Positions 45,762 to 55,630 of a stretch of DNA of 64,000 nt are shown here, piece after piece. The number at the start of each line of letters is the position of its first letter. The stretch's first letter is position 1. Source of the stretch: Datura wrightii (Eukaryota > Streptophyta > Magnoliopsida > Solanales > Solanaceae); the NCBI GenBank assembly GCA_035772735.1, contig JASDFA010000020.1:106740001-106804000 (forward strand), in the 5' to 3' direction. The notes beneath the pieces were generated by a model, which saw nothing but the letters and a program-made list of their open reading frames with translations, was not told the DNA's origin and did no database searches. The translations under genes were made by a program, and so were the position numbers.

Positions 45762-47399
45762 TGATGTGCTGTGAGTTTACAACACTTTCGACGCTTAAAA
45801 CTGAAAAATAAGCATGGACTTAGGTGTGTTTATATAGATATGAGGAACTTTTACTTTGTTTTCAGGGAAAATAGATGTTGGAGCTTAATTGTGCAAAAGA
45901 TGGAGAAAAATGTAGAAAAGTGGCTTAGTATGGATCTCAGTACGAGTCGTACCATCCTGGTACGAGTTGTACTGAGAGTCGTGGAAAGGTCCAGGACCAA
46001 AGTATGAGGCAAAGGCAACTTACGGCTCATGGTATAAGTCGTACCATAGCAGACATAGTAAATTCCAAAAGGTTTTGCACAGGCTAAGTATCCTGGTACG
46101 GGTAGCAACCACGAGTCATAAGATCTACCTAAGACTCGTACCAAGGAACCGTGGGAAAGCCCAGAAAAGAGAAGACTGGCAGAACTCAAGGCACAAGAAG
46201 GAGTCACGGATCGTGGAATAGAGGTACGAGCCGTACCAAGTCATCCGTGAAAGTTGACAGAGAGTGTCAGCAAGTGCAAGTTCAAGCCATGGGAAGATTG
46301 TACAACTTGTAGGTTCTTGGTACGAGTCGTATCAGAAGTCAAAACTTATCCAGATTCAGCAGAATCCAACCAACATATGAGTCAAGGTACGACCCGTAAT
46401 CCTGTTACAGGTCGTATGTGAAGGCGGTGACAATTTTTGGTAGTTTCCCTATTTACTTAGGAGAGGGTTCCAATTATTTGTATAAATATTTTTTAGGTTA
46501 TTTTCAGTAGGAACACTAGATTAGAGAGTCAAACATCAAGTTGTTATTAACTTTAGTTCAAGTCTTGGAGATTTTCTTGCTTTGATCTCTTCCTTGTTAT
46601 TAAATTATTCAACATCAATTCTTGCAATAATTATGAAGGTTTTCTTTTCAATCATCTTTATAAGTATTTAATTATGTGTTTGTCTATGAATACTAATAAC
46701 GATCTTACAATCATGAGAGGCTAAAAACCTCCACAACTAGGATCGTGGGAACCATGGTGAATTAACAAACTAGGATTGCACCAAAGTGATTCTAAACCAA
46801 TGCTAAATACTTGTATTGTATTCTCTTCATCTTTAATGTTTCTTAACGAAGCGCAACGTTAATACTTGCCCGAATTCTTTGCTTGCTTGAATCTAGAGAA
46901 GTAGAGATTAGGAAAAGAGAATTATAACAAAGTCTTGATCTTTATGGGTCATTGTATGACTTGAGTTGCAGTTGCAGGATATTTAATTTGGAACAAATTG
47001 ATAACGGTTGAATTGAAATCACCCAAGAGACCTAACCCGGTGATTGAGTATAGTCATTCAATAGGGACGAAGCAGTTGTTTGGATGAACCCTAGTTATCA
47101 GTTCTACAAGTAAGCATTGGGATAGATCACAAGTGTAAACCCGACATAGTTATGAATCTATGGGGAACACTTACCCTAGTTAATTGCAAATCTTGATAAA
47201 CAATAATCAATTCTCAACTTTGTCTTATAATTGCTTTTATAAACCCCCCTTTTTGGAGATAACATGCCTAAAAGCTTAAATACCTGCGTTATTCTATATC
47301 TTGACCTTATTCCCTGTGAGATCAACCCCAACCTTTATTGGGTTCTTTATTGACAATGTCCGCTTCATGCTTTATCAGGAGTGAGTTTAAGCGTTATCA
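45762..47399 (+). mobile_element. 3' LTR of the third Athila-like element
   Basis: Starts TGATGTGCTGTGAG after the polypurine tract and ends near GCGTTATCA. The same LTR family lies inverted and truncated at 425-1718. It contains ACGAGTCGTA palindromes (near 45952 and 46323), and TATAAATA at 46481-46488. The last base is approximate because a CA repeat follows directly; no TSD partner is available. Confidence 0.78.
46481..46488 (+). promoter_or_regulatory. LTR TATA box
   Basis: TATAAATA at the LTR position shared with the other Athila-like LTRs. Confidence 0.55.
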
Positions 47400-47429
47400 A
47401 CACACACACACACACATACATACACACTA
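47400..47429. repeat. (CA)n microsatellite
   Basis: A run of ACACAC with two ATACAT interruptions immediately after the Athila-like LTR; probably length-variable. Confidence 0.9.
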
Positions 47430-47987
47430 GTTTTGAGAATGTGCATCGCACTTGTGTCCCATATTAATTTGTGTCAACTCATTCAAACAATATATATAAA
47501 TTCTATAAAACACATTTGTCTAATGAGTAATAGAAAATGTAACTACGAAATTACAATTTATTTTATAGAATAGTCTAGGTGTTTCATGAGTTATTATTGG
47601 TAGATTGTTTGATGAGTAGATATTGGTATATAGATGAGTCGATGTCATCAATCTGAAACTTGAAATCCTTGAATTTATAAGTAAGGCTCGCACAATACGT
47701 AAAGAATTTATTATTTGTATTTTTAGGGTCAAACATGTACTATGAGCAAATCATACCTAAATTTGTCAAGAGTAAGTTTTACTTATTAATGTTTAGCCTG
47801 AAAAAACTTGATAGCTAAGTTGACAAATAACAATATAATAGCATAATAAAGAAAATAAAATAAAAGTAGCAGAAAACAAAAGTAAAAATAATAATGCAAT
47901 ATGCCTGTATTAAAAATAGTTGCTAAAAAGTAAAAACTCAAGAAAACTAAAAAGTCCATGACAGCAATATTTTGACAAAATAGCAAA
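47430..47987. other. AT-rich intergenic DNA, no gene seen
   Basis: The short frames here are AT-rich and low complexity. No domain or repeat pair was recognised. Confidence 0.5.
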
Positions 47988-48215
47988 TTAGAATCTTGGC
48001 TTCTCCTTCTCCTTGAAGAGAGCTAGCAGAGATGCATTAGAAACCTTCACAATTTTGAATTTGACACTAGAAATATCTCCTATGACATGACCCTTCTAAT
48101 CAAAATCCAGCAATAAACACCTTGCCCTACAACTCTGAGAATCAAGGTCAGGAACTAAAAAACTGACATCAAATTTTGTGTGGGAGATATAAGGAAGAAA
48201 ATGACTCACGTTTTC
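47988..48215 (-). pseudogene. Possible coding fragment of unknown origin, minus strand
   Basis: Read on the minus strand, about 75 codons stay open except for one internal TAG, then end in TAA at about 47988. The composition is protein-like: [35 protein letters not shown] and [11 protein letters not shown]. It could be the C-terminal exon of an unrecognised gene, a captured gene fragment or chance. I do not recognise the family. A TRIM element lies just upstream on this strand. Confidence 0.3.
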
Positions 48216-48258
48216 TTCAATGTAGTTCAAACAATGAGGAGACACAGGTACAAAGTAT

Positions 48259-48591
48259 TGTAAAGATATGGAACCTAGACCTAACTCAACCTCAAAAGCT
48301 AGCTCATGAGGGGAGGATTACCCAAGTCCATATAAACAAACCATCGGTCCATTCCCCAACCAATGTGGGACTTTAACCCACCTTAACACCCCCCTTCACA
48401 CCCAGGCTCGACTGGCGTGTGGACTAGGAGCCCAAACGGAAAGGACCTGGCTCTGATACCATGTAAAGATATGGCACCTGGACCTAACTCAACCTCAAAA
48501 GCTAGCTCATGAGGGGAGGATTACCCAAGTCCATATAAACAAACCATCGATCCATTCCCCAACCAATATGGGACTTTAACCCACCTTAACA
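48259..48591 (-). mobile_element. Complete TRIM (terminal-repeat retrotransposon in miniature)
   Basis: Two 130-bp direct LTRs (48259-48388 and 48462-48591) flank a 73-bp interior. The target duplication AGTAT is at 48254-48258 and 48592-48596. Oriented on the minus strand, the 5' LTR (48462-48591) starts TGTTAAGG and ends ATCTTTACA. Next come TGGTATCAGAGCCA (the complement of 48448-48461), a perfect initiator tRNA-Met primer site, and a purine run GAAGGGGGG just before the 3' LTR. There is no coding capacity. The LTR copies differ at only a few positions, so this insertion is younger than the gypsy elements. It must have used another element's enzymes. Confidence 0.93.
48448..48461 (-). other. 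TRIM primer-binding site
   Basis: TGGCTCTGATACCA on the plus strand is TGGTATCAGAGCCA on the minus strand: an exact initiator tRNA-Met complement directly abutting the 5' LTR. Confidence 0.9.
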
Positions 48592-51500
48592 AGTATCATA
48601 TATATAGTTATGGTATGATTTTTTATTTTTTTACTTTTAAAAAAGTTATTAAACCAAAAATTAAAAACAATGGGAGATATGAAGCTGAAAAAATGTTAAA
48701 ATTCAAACATATATACATATATTAAAAGGGGTGTTATATATTAAAAGTGGAAACACCCCAAGTAAAAAGTTAAAATACCAAAATGTATTATAAAATAATT
48801 AAACAACACTATTATCCTTCCTTTTGATTAAAGGTCAACAAACCTATTTATTTTTGTTAAAATATGTTTTTCCATTTAATTCTTTTCATTGAAAATGAAT
48901 ACAAAGTACATAAGATCGTGTTTCTTTAAAACATCCGGTAAAAAGAAATCAAGAGTCATTATCATTAACTTATCTTTAATAAAGAAAATAATCAGCAAAC
49001 AACGTGGCTAGTGCAAATTAATTACTCTCTACTAAATAATTTTTGAAAATTTTAATGGCTAAGAATTATAATATTTATTTTATCTTTTAATTATTATCTT
49101 ATAGTCAGGTTTAGTGAATCTTTAGCAAAATACTGATTGTACAAATTATATTACTTTTAGTACTAATCATTTGGCATGAGTCAATAATTACTTGAGCTTA
49201 GAAACGAAAAATTCACGCTATTAAAATTTTATTATATGAATCTCTTGCCAACCTCTTCATTGCTACCAAAAAAAATTGAGAGAATTTGAAAAGTTGAATT
49301 GAATAATTAATACTAAATTAATTCAATTAATGAATATACAATAGATACTCTCAACTGATCATGAAAGAAAAATATAAAAGCAAGATGATTTCGGCATAAT
49401 GCAAGGAAAGGGAGAAATCAACTGGAAGAAGTATCATTTCTTGACTTTCTAAAGTTGTCAATTAATTCATCCTAATTGGAGCTCTAAAGGTTACTTTCTT
49501 AATGTTTAATTTATTATTTCATATAACTCAACAAAATAAGTTTTCTTCATCATTTGTCTGCTTCGTACATTTAGAGGAATTTTTTCTTTTAAGTCAACCT
49601 CCTTCATTTTTCTCAAAATTTTTAGGTTGAGAAAGATAAAAGTACATCGAGTGGTTTGATGTTGAATAAGAGTAGCCATCATATTTAATTTTTACAGTGC
49701 TCAAATCTTATGATTGTGGTGTTATCCGCCAAGCAAGTATGATAAAGAAGACCACCATGTCGATTAACGACCACCATCTCTACCATTTTATCTATCAATA
49801 TTATGGAGTTTTTGGTGGTTAGCATTAGCGAAAATGGTCGGCTATAGGAGTTTATTTTCTCTAAAAAATTGATTTTTGAAATTAAAGGTAACCTAATTAT
49901 AAATTTCTAAGTTGCAAAGAAAATATAATTTATATAAAGCAGTATTACAACAAAAGAAATGATGTTATTTGTTTATTTGAATGTCTAATCTAATGATATT
50001 TTGGTCACTTCAGCCGTCAATTATTTATTATTATCTATTTTACAATAGTTTTTTTTAAACAAAACACAATTATCATTGCGTTAAATCATGTACATCACTC
50101 AAATGAAAGAACGCTAAGAAGTTTAAATAATATATTTTTCATTGAATTAAAAAAATTCTACTGATTGATATAGAATACACGTATAACGCACGTAATCAGA
50201 AACTAGAAACAAAATAAAAATAATGCATACGTTTTTTTAGTTTTTGCCCCGTTAACAAAAGTGATCCATTCAACAAAATCTGGCGATTTCATTTTTTCTA
50301 AGCACATCAAATGTATCTCAAGAGGTTCATGAGTACATCAAGTGCCAGTCGTCAAAATATAGAGATCGAGTAATATACGTTAATTGTAACTTTTTACTTG
50401 CGTGTATATTGAATATCAATTATTGTACAATAACAGTTGGTTCAAAAAAGACATTCAACTTTATATTTATATTAACCAAAAAAATGTGAGTACCAGTAGG
50501 TAGCGCAATGCAAAAAGGACCAGAAAAAAAAAGTAACCACAAAGAAAACAAAAACATAAAAAGAGAAACTAATAAGTCCACACTCATGACAGACGTCTTA
50601 AAAAATGAAGCAAACTTTCTCACGAAATTTATATTATAAAACCCTTATAATTTTACATTAAATGGGGGATGATGAAGAGAAGATGAAAAAACTAAAAAAA
50701 AATTCATCTGACCAACTTTTCTAGATGTTGGATGATAAATAAGAGAAGATAAACAGTCAGATTTTTAACCTACAAAATGTATAATAGCAAGAAATGAAAT
50801 ATAAAATAATAGGAGATAAAGGTCTATATTTAACTCACACATTCATTAAATGAATTAATGTACCATTAATTATTCAATTCAACTTTTCAAATTCTCTTAA
50901 TCTTTTTATAGCAACTAAGAGAAGGACAAATAATTTATATGCAGGATTTTAATAGCGTGATTTTTAAATTACACTAGTCAAATAATTCTTGAATCTGAAC
51001 TTATATTAAATAAGCTTCTTAGTTAAAGTTTTATTTGTTAAACTAGTGAACTTGGTCGCGATTTGCGTGGTTAGAAAGTATTTTTTAAAAATTTATAAAA
51101 TAAAATTTTAAAATATTGAGTGCTAAAATATTTTTAAAGAGTCTTAATTCAGTTTATTATTAGTACTTAAATTATATATATTTAAAATTTTAAATCATCT
51201 AAGATGTTTCGATCTCTGAGAATGATTTTACATCAGTAAAATCATTCTCTTTTTTTTTTAAAGAAAGAACAATCTAATTTTAATAAGTTGAACTTTTTAT
51301 GTGCATATGTATATAAACATAACTTTTTATTTATATATCTGAAATATATTTATAAGTGTATATCTTTTTAAAAAATACAAGTATATATATGTATATGATA
51401 TATAATTTTTTTTAATATATATAATTTTTTTTTATATATATAATTTTTAATTTAGTTTTCAGATATCTATATGTGTTTCTTTTAAGATAAGAGTTAATTT

Positions 51501-51873
51501 TTTTTGATTTTATTCTATAAAAGTAAAATATATACTATGCTTAAATCAAATAAATTAATACAAAACAGATTTAAAGTATGAAATGATAGGCAGGTCGTAC
51601 GGGCACCTACGTTGACTCTACTCGATAGAAGAACCCTTGCGAAACATTACCATTATTACCCAAATTTCTTATTACTTTTCATTAATTAACAATAACTCAA
51701 AATAAAAATAAAAATACAAACTTCCCAAACCATGACTCTCCCAAAATCTAATCTGGACATGTACAAAAGCTCTAATAGAATACATGACAAGATAAAAAAG
51801 ACACAGCTTCGTTTGAGAAGAAGGACATGAAAGTTGATGTTGAGTACTACACGCTAATCAAGAAACTTCAACT
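48592..51873. other. AT-rich intergenic DNA, no gene recognised
   Basis: Strongly AT-rich with poly(A), poly(T) and TA runs (for example 51360-51450). Short frames have no domain. I saw no element with both ends and a duplication, though small degraded MITEs could be hidden here. Confidence 0.5.
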
Positions 51874-53930
51874 TGTCACGACCTACACCAAAAAGGCGTA
51901 GCAAGATAGTATCAGTACAACACACGTACTAGTAGGCATCATCGACCAACTAAGATTAGTTAACACAACAGTATAAAAGTCAAGATACAATCAATGCTAC
52001 TAAATTCAATAATTAATCTACATGTATAACCAATCAATAAATGTTAATCCTACATTATCTCCCTAAGTCTTATCAGGGTTTGTGAAATGACCCTACCATT
52101 CTATCCATCAATTTATCTTCATTCTGCCTCCTTACTATTCCGCTGCAGCGATTTACTCAGACCGCCACAGCAGTCTCGCTACCGCGACTACTTGTCCGCT
52201 GCAGTGACGTACTTAACAGTCAACACCCAATTTTTGACTGATTCCAGTTCTGTTTATTTTAGATATAAGCTTTCGTAACATTACTATCTCTCTTACCATT
52301 TCACTATGATTGACCAAGTCTGTTTCTACCATTTATTAGCCTATGTAATTTCCTACAAGATTTTTCGACCCTTCTTAGTGAGGTACATCTATTAAATAAG
52401 CTTGCTCACTATCTTTTGCTTAAACCCGTCATACTATCTTCCGTAATCCATAGACCCAATTAAAACAAAAAATTCAATCGCAAATATAGATTAACCAATT
52501 TAAATAACACAACAATCATCAAAACATATCGAGAGAGTCAATTTTTTTCAAACATTAAAGTATATACACATACCTATCTCCGTACCACGAAAATGCCATA
52601 AGATATCATACCTGGACCGTATAGCCATATTTGGTATTCCAAATATATTTCTCACCTCAAACCTGAATCATGTCAGTATATTTCATTCACACTTATATAC
52701 ATGTACCTTTTTGTCTTTGTGACCGTATGTATAATTAAACCATACCCGCATAATATTTATCTCATAATCATCCATTTGGTGATATGTCGAGCACACGCCT
52801 CCGATACATCACTGTACTCACATGCTAGAGGGTCTTATGCTTTCCCTTCCAGTCATGACCTGCAGGGAAATCTAGAAATTCATGTATTGTACACCCAACC
52901 GTATGAGTCCTTTATCATACCTGTCTATTTACTCATATCCATACATCCAGCCGCATGATCTTTTAGCCATACCTATTAGTGTACTCTCTCATACAACTCA
53001 TCTGAATGCTCACCTCGGGCACGAGCCACTCAAGTATCCAATCCTCACTTAGAGTCTGATCGTACTAACTTGTTCATCCAAGTTCTCTACCTTTTTGGCC
53101 CCAAGACTCACATTCACCATCAAATCAATTATTTACCTTCTATATCATCCATTATCTCAATCACACGTTCATTCGATACCAACTCGCCCCTCAATCTAGG
53201 GACGCCCATCATAGCACAACAAATAATAAATCACACACAACAAGAGTTATATATACAGATCAACGAGTACAATCACAGCATAATTTCGAACCCAATCACA
53301 TCCCAAAATAGTAATTGTATCAGTTACATTAATACATTACAAAGAATTATGACTTGGCCCGCTCGCTGGTTTGGGCTCCACTGCAGCGGCATTACTGCCG
53401 CCACAACGGTCTTGCTACAGCGGTACTGTTGGCAGTACTATGACCAGTCTTCTTTCCAGCCTCTTTCACGAATCGTTCCTTCCCCATGTAGTGTCTCATT
53501 CTCTATTACTCCCGCCAAAATGAAAGCAACATCTCATCAAAATTATTTAAACCATTAACTTTTCATGGTGCAACTAACAATACGAAACAATACTCACCAA
53601 CAGACAACACAAGATTAACCGCAACACATTCGATCATTACGTAAAGTATAACTACTCTAGTTCACGGGCTTCAACTCATGTTCTATAATAAGCATAACTA
53701 ATTAATTATTCATTTATTGCATATACTAAATATGTTTTACATGATTACCAGTCCAAGATTTCAACTCCAAAAAGAATAACCCTATAATTGGATACACAGG
53801 AAACATATTTAACAACAATGCCAGAAAGTCATTCTGTATAAAATTGATCCTGTCCCACATACCCTCTTAAGCATAGACTAATTATTATTGTCATATCTTC
53901 TCGAAGAGTTTTCACATTATGGGGATATCA
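51874..53930 (-). mobile_element. Decayed gypsy-type LTR, minus strand
   Basis: On the plus strand it opens TGTCACGACCTACACC and closes GGGGATATCA, so the minus strand reads TGATATCCCC...GTCGTGACA with TG...CA ends. A purine run (GGAAAGAGGTAG on the minus strand) lies next to its start at 53931-53942, as for a 3' LTR. Flanking 5-mers do not match (CAACT versus CTACC), so it is not a simple solo LTR. GC-rich blocks with CTGCAG and CGCTGC occur near 52140-52210 and 53385-53440. The family is inferred only from the termini. Confidence 0.55.
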
Positions 53931-54089
53931 CTACCTCTTTCCTAATCCACTCATCCTTAGAATCTCACCAATTTCAATTATCCGACGATAATTTATCTAA
54001 GTTTCGTTCCCACCCCTCCAAGCGTATCGACCATATCCAAGTATGTGTTTAACTAATCAAAGTCTAACACAAAAGTGAGTAAACTATAG
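53931..54089 (-). other. Polypurine tract and unassigned flank of the decayed gypsy LTR
   Basis: Contains the putative PPT (53931-53942). Nothing else is recognised before the copia remnant begins. Confidence 0.35.
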
Positions 54090-54660
54090 TCTACCTAGCG
54101 CCAAGCTATCCCCAAGACGTTCCCAATTGTATTCGGTCATGCCAAAACACAAAAGTATTTAAATCATTAAACTTCTGATTTACGATAGAATGTGCTTCAA
54201 TTATACTAATTTCTGCATAACATAGGTCAGAAGATATAGTTGACAATTTTTCCACAACATATTTTCGGCCTGAGACTTTTTTGGTAATACCAAGATATTC
54301 AATATCCATTTCATTTATTGTCTCAATACGATATCCACTTCAGCGGATATCTTTGAAACTTAACAAGTTTCTTGGGAGTTTAGAAGAGAACGGTGCATCT
54401 TCTATAACAAGTTTTGTCCCCTTTAGTCAGAAATATAGTAGCTCTTCCGGAGCCTTCAATCAATTTCGAATTACTAGAAATTGTAGTAACATTTGCTTTT
54501 CTTTTAAGCAAGTAAGAAAATCATTTCTCATCCATGAATATGGCGTGCGTTGTCCACTATCAACCACACAAATATCCTCATGATTGATCATTGATCCAAA
54601 TAAAATTTGAGGAATAACCATAAATTTTTCGATACTTTTCAAAATATTTACTCGAGATGA
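54090..54660 (-). pseudogene. Ty1/copia remnant: protease and pre-integrase region
   Basis: Minus-strand frames encode the copia aspartic-protease start (DICVVDSGQRTPYS, with the VDSG active site, about 54545-54590). LTCLKEKQMLLQFLVIRN follows, and then about 54300-54470 holds the continuing protease/LLSF-type block. The pre-integrase segment comes next (MDIEYLGITKKVSGRKYVVE, then QKFNDLNTFVFWHDRI, about 54110-54309); copia elements normally continue WHDRLGHPG. There is no gag before it and no integrase after it, so both sides are deleted. Confidence 0.75.
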
Positions 54661-54662
54661 CA

Positions 54663-54680
54663 GGGTCTCGTGCTGATAAC
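54663..54680 (-). other. Copia-type primer-binding region
   Basis: TCTCGTGCTGATAACG on the plus strand is CGTTATCAGCACGAGA on the minus strand, the sequence that follows the 5' LTR in many plant copia elements. It directly abuts the LTR end at 54682. Confidence 0.6.
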
Positions 54681-54681
54681 G

Positions 54682-54955
54682 TGTTAAAAAGTAAAGACTA
54701 TAAAGTAAATATACTAGAGAAAAATATAAAGAGAAACTGGTATCTTATTCAACTTCCAACTGATTTACAAATGAACTGAATTAGCTTCCTATTTATAGAA
54801 GAACAGAAGTTACTGTGCAAGCTGCTTGCAGATAGAAACTGATGTATAAGTTGCTTATAGATAAAAGCTACTTGCAAGTTTATTTAGTAGAAGTTGCAGT
54901 ATAAACTGCTTGCGAGCTCGTAAATTAGAACGTGAGTATGAATGAAATCCATAGT
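54682..54955 (-). mobile_element. Copia 5' LTR, minus strand (outer end approximate)
   Basis: On the minus strand this ends ...CTTTACTTTTTAACA just before the primer site. It includes repeated CTTGCAAGT/GCTTGC motifs and a plausible TATA (CTATTTATAG, 54789-54798). The outer boundary was not fixed by a duplication. Confidence 0.5.
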
Positions 54956-55079
54956 ATCATATATTTTATAACAAAATTTACATTAATCAACCCAATAGAT
55001 TTTATTGTCTAACATGGAGCGGAAATAGTACCACATTTGACCAAATCAAAATTAGAAAGAGACACAAACACACAAAAAT

Positions 55080-55630
55080 AGGAAATTCCAAAATACCTTC
55101 TCCTCCTCTCTCTTTCTTTCTGTTCAAACCTCCAATGTCAGAGACTGGGAGGGAGTAGCAATTCATCTTCCATTAAAACATCCTCAGGTTTATCATTTCA
55201 AATTTTCATTCATTCATTCATTCATTCACACATAAATAGATATGAATTCATTGCGCACACATATATGTGTGTTTTCGTTTTGAAACTGATTCAAGAAGCC
55301 CTAAACGTTTTCCATTTATACGGGGTTCAGCTAGTTTTCGGGATTGGGGCAAAGGAACAACAAAGGGTCTCTGAAAATTTACCATCCAAATGCCATTGGT
55401 CTCGGAAGAGACCGCAAACTTCAGATTTGAAGCGATCAAGATCGTTAAATTGCTGTCCTGTTGGATCTGATGGTGAAAAAAACACCATTGTATTCGGGTT
55501 GTTTAAGGAATCACGGAAAGGGTAGCGGCATCGTCAGCGGTGTCGGTGTTGGTGCCGGGATTGTGGAGGATTGGGATTGGGATTGGGTGGTGATTGGATT
55601 AAGGGAAGTTACGGTGGAGAAAGGAGGAAG
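55080..55630 (+). promoter_or_regulatory. Promoter-proximal and 5' leader region of the GAUT gene
   Basis: The pyrimidine-rich stretch CTCCTCCTCTCTCTTTCTTTC (about 55099-55120) is typical of plant core promoters and leaders. A (CATT)n run lies at about 55205-55228. The leader contains upstream ATGs at 55135, 55265 and 55470. CCTCAG|GTTTAT near 55188 could be a donor of a 5'-UTR intron, which would change which upstream ORFs are present. The transcription start is not determined. Confidence 0.45.
55205..55228. repeat. (ATTC)n microsatellite in the GAUT leader region
   Basis: Five to six tandem copies of TTCA/ATTC in the probable 5' leader. Confidence 0.85.

Noticed and set aside
47400..47429. 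Continuation of the Athila-like LTR end
   Set aside because: It is a CA microsatellite; the LTR family ends near TTATCA, though the exact base is uncertain.
53070..53558. 162-codon plus-strand frame
   Set aside because: Lies within the minus-strand decayed LTR; Ile/Ser/Thr-rich translation with no family resemblance.
55571..55630. Extended N-terminus for the GAUT protein
   Set aside because: This in-frame extension has no ATG; the first in-frame ATG at 55631 gives the family N-terminus MQLH.SPSMRS.
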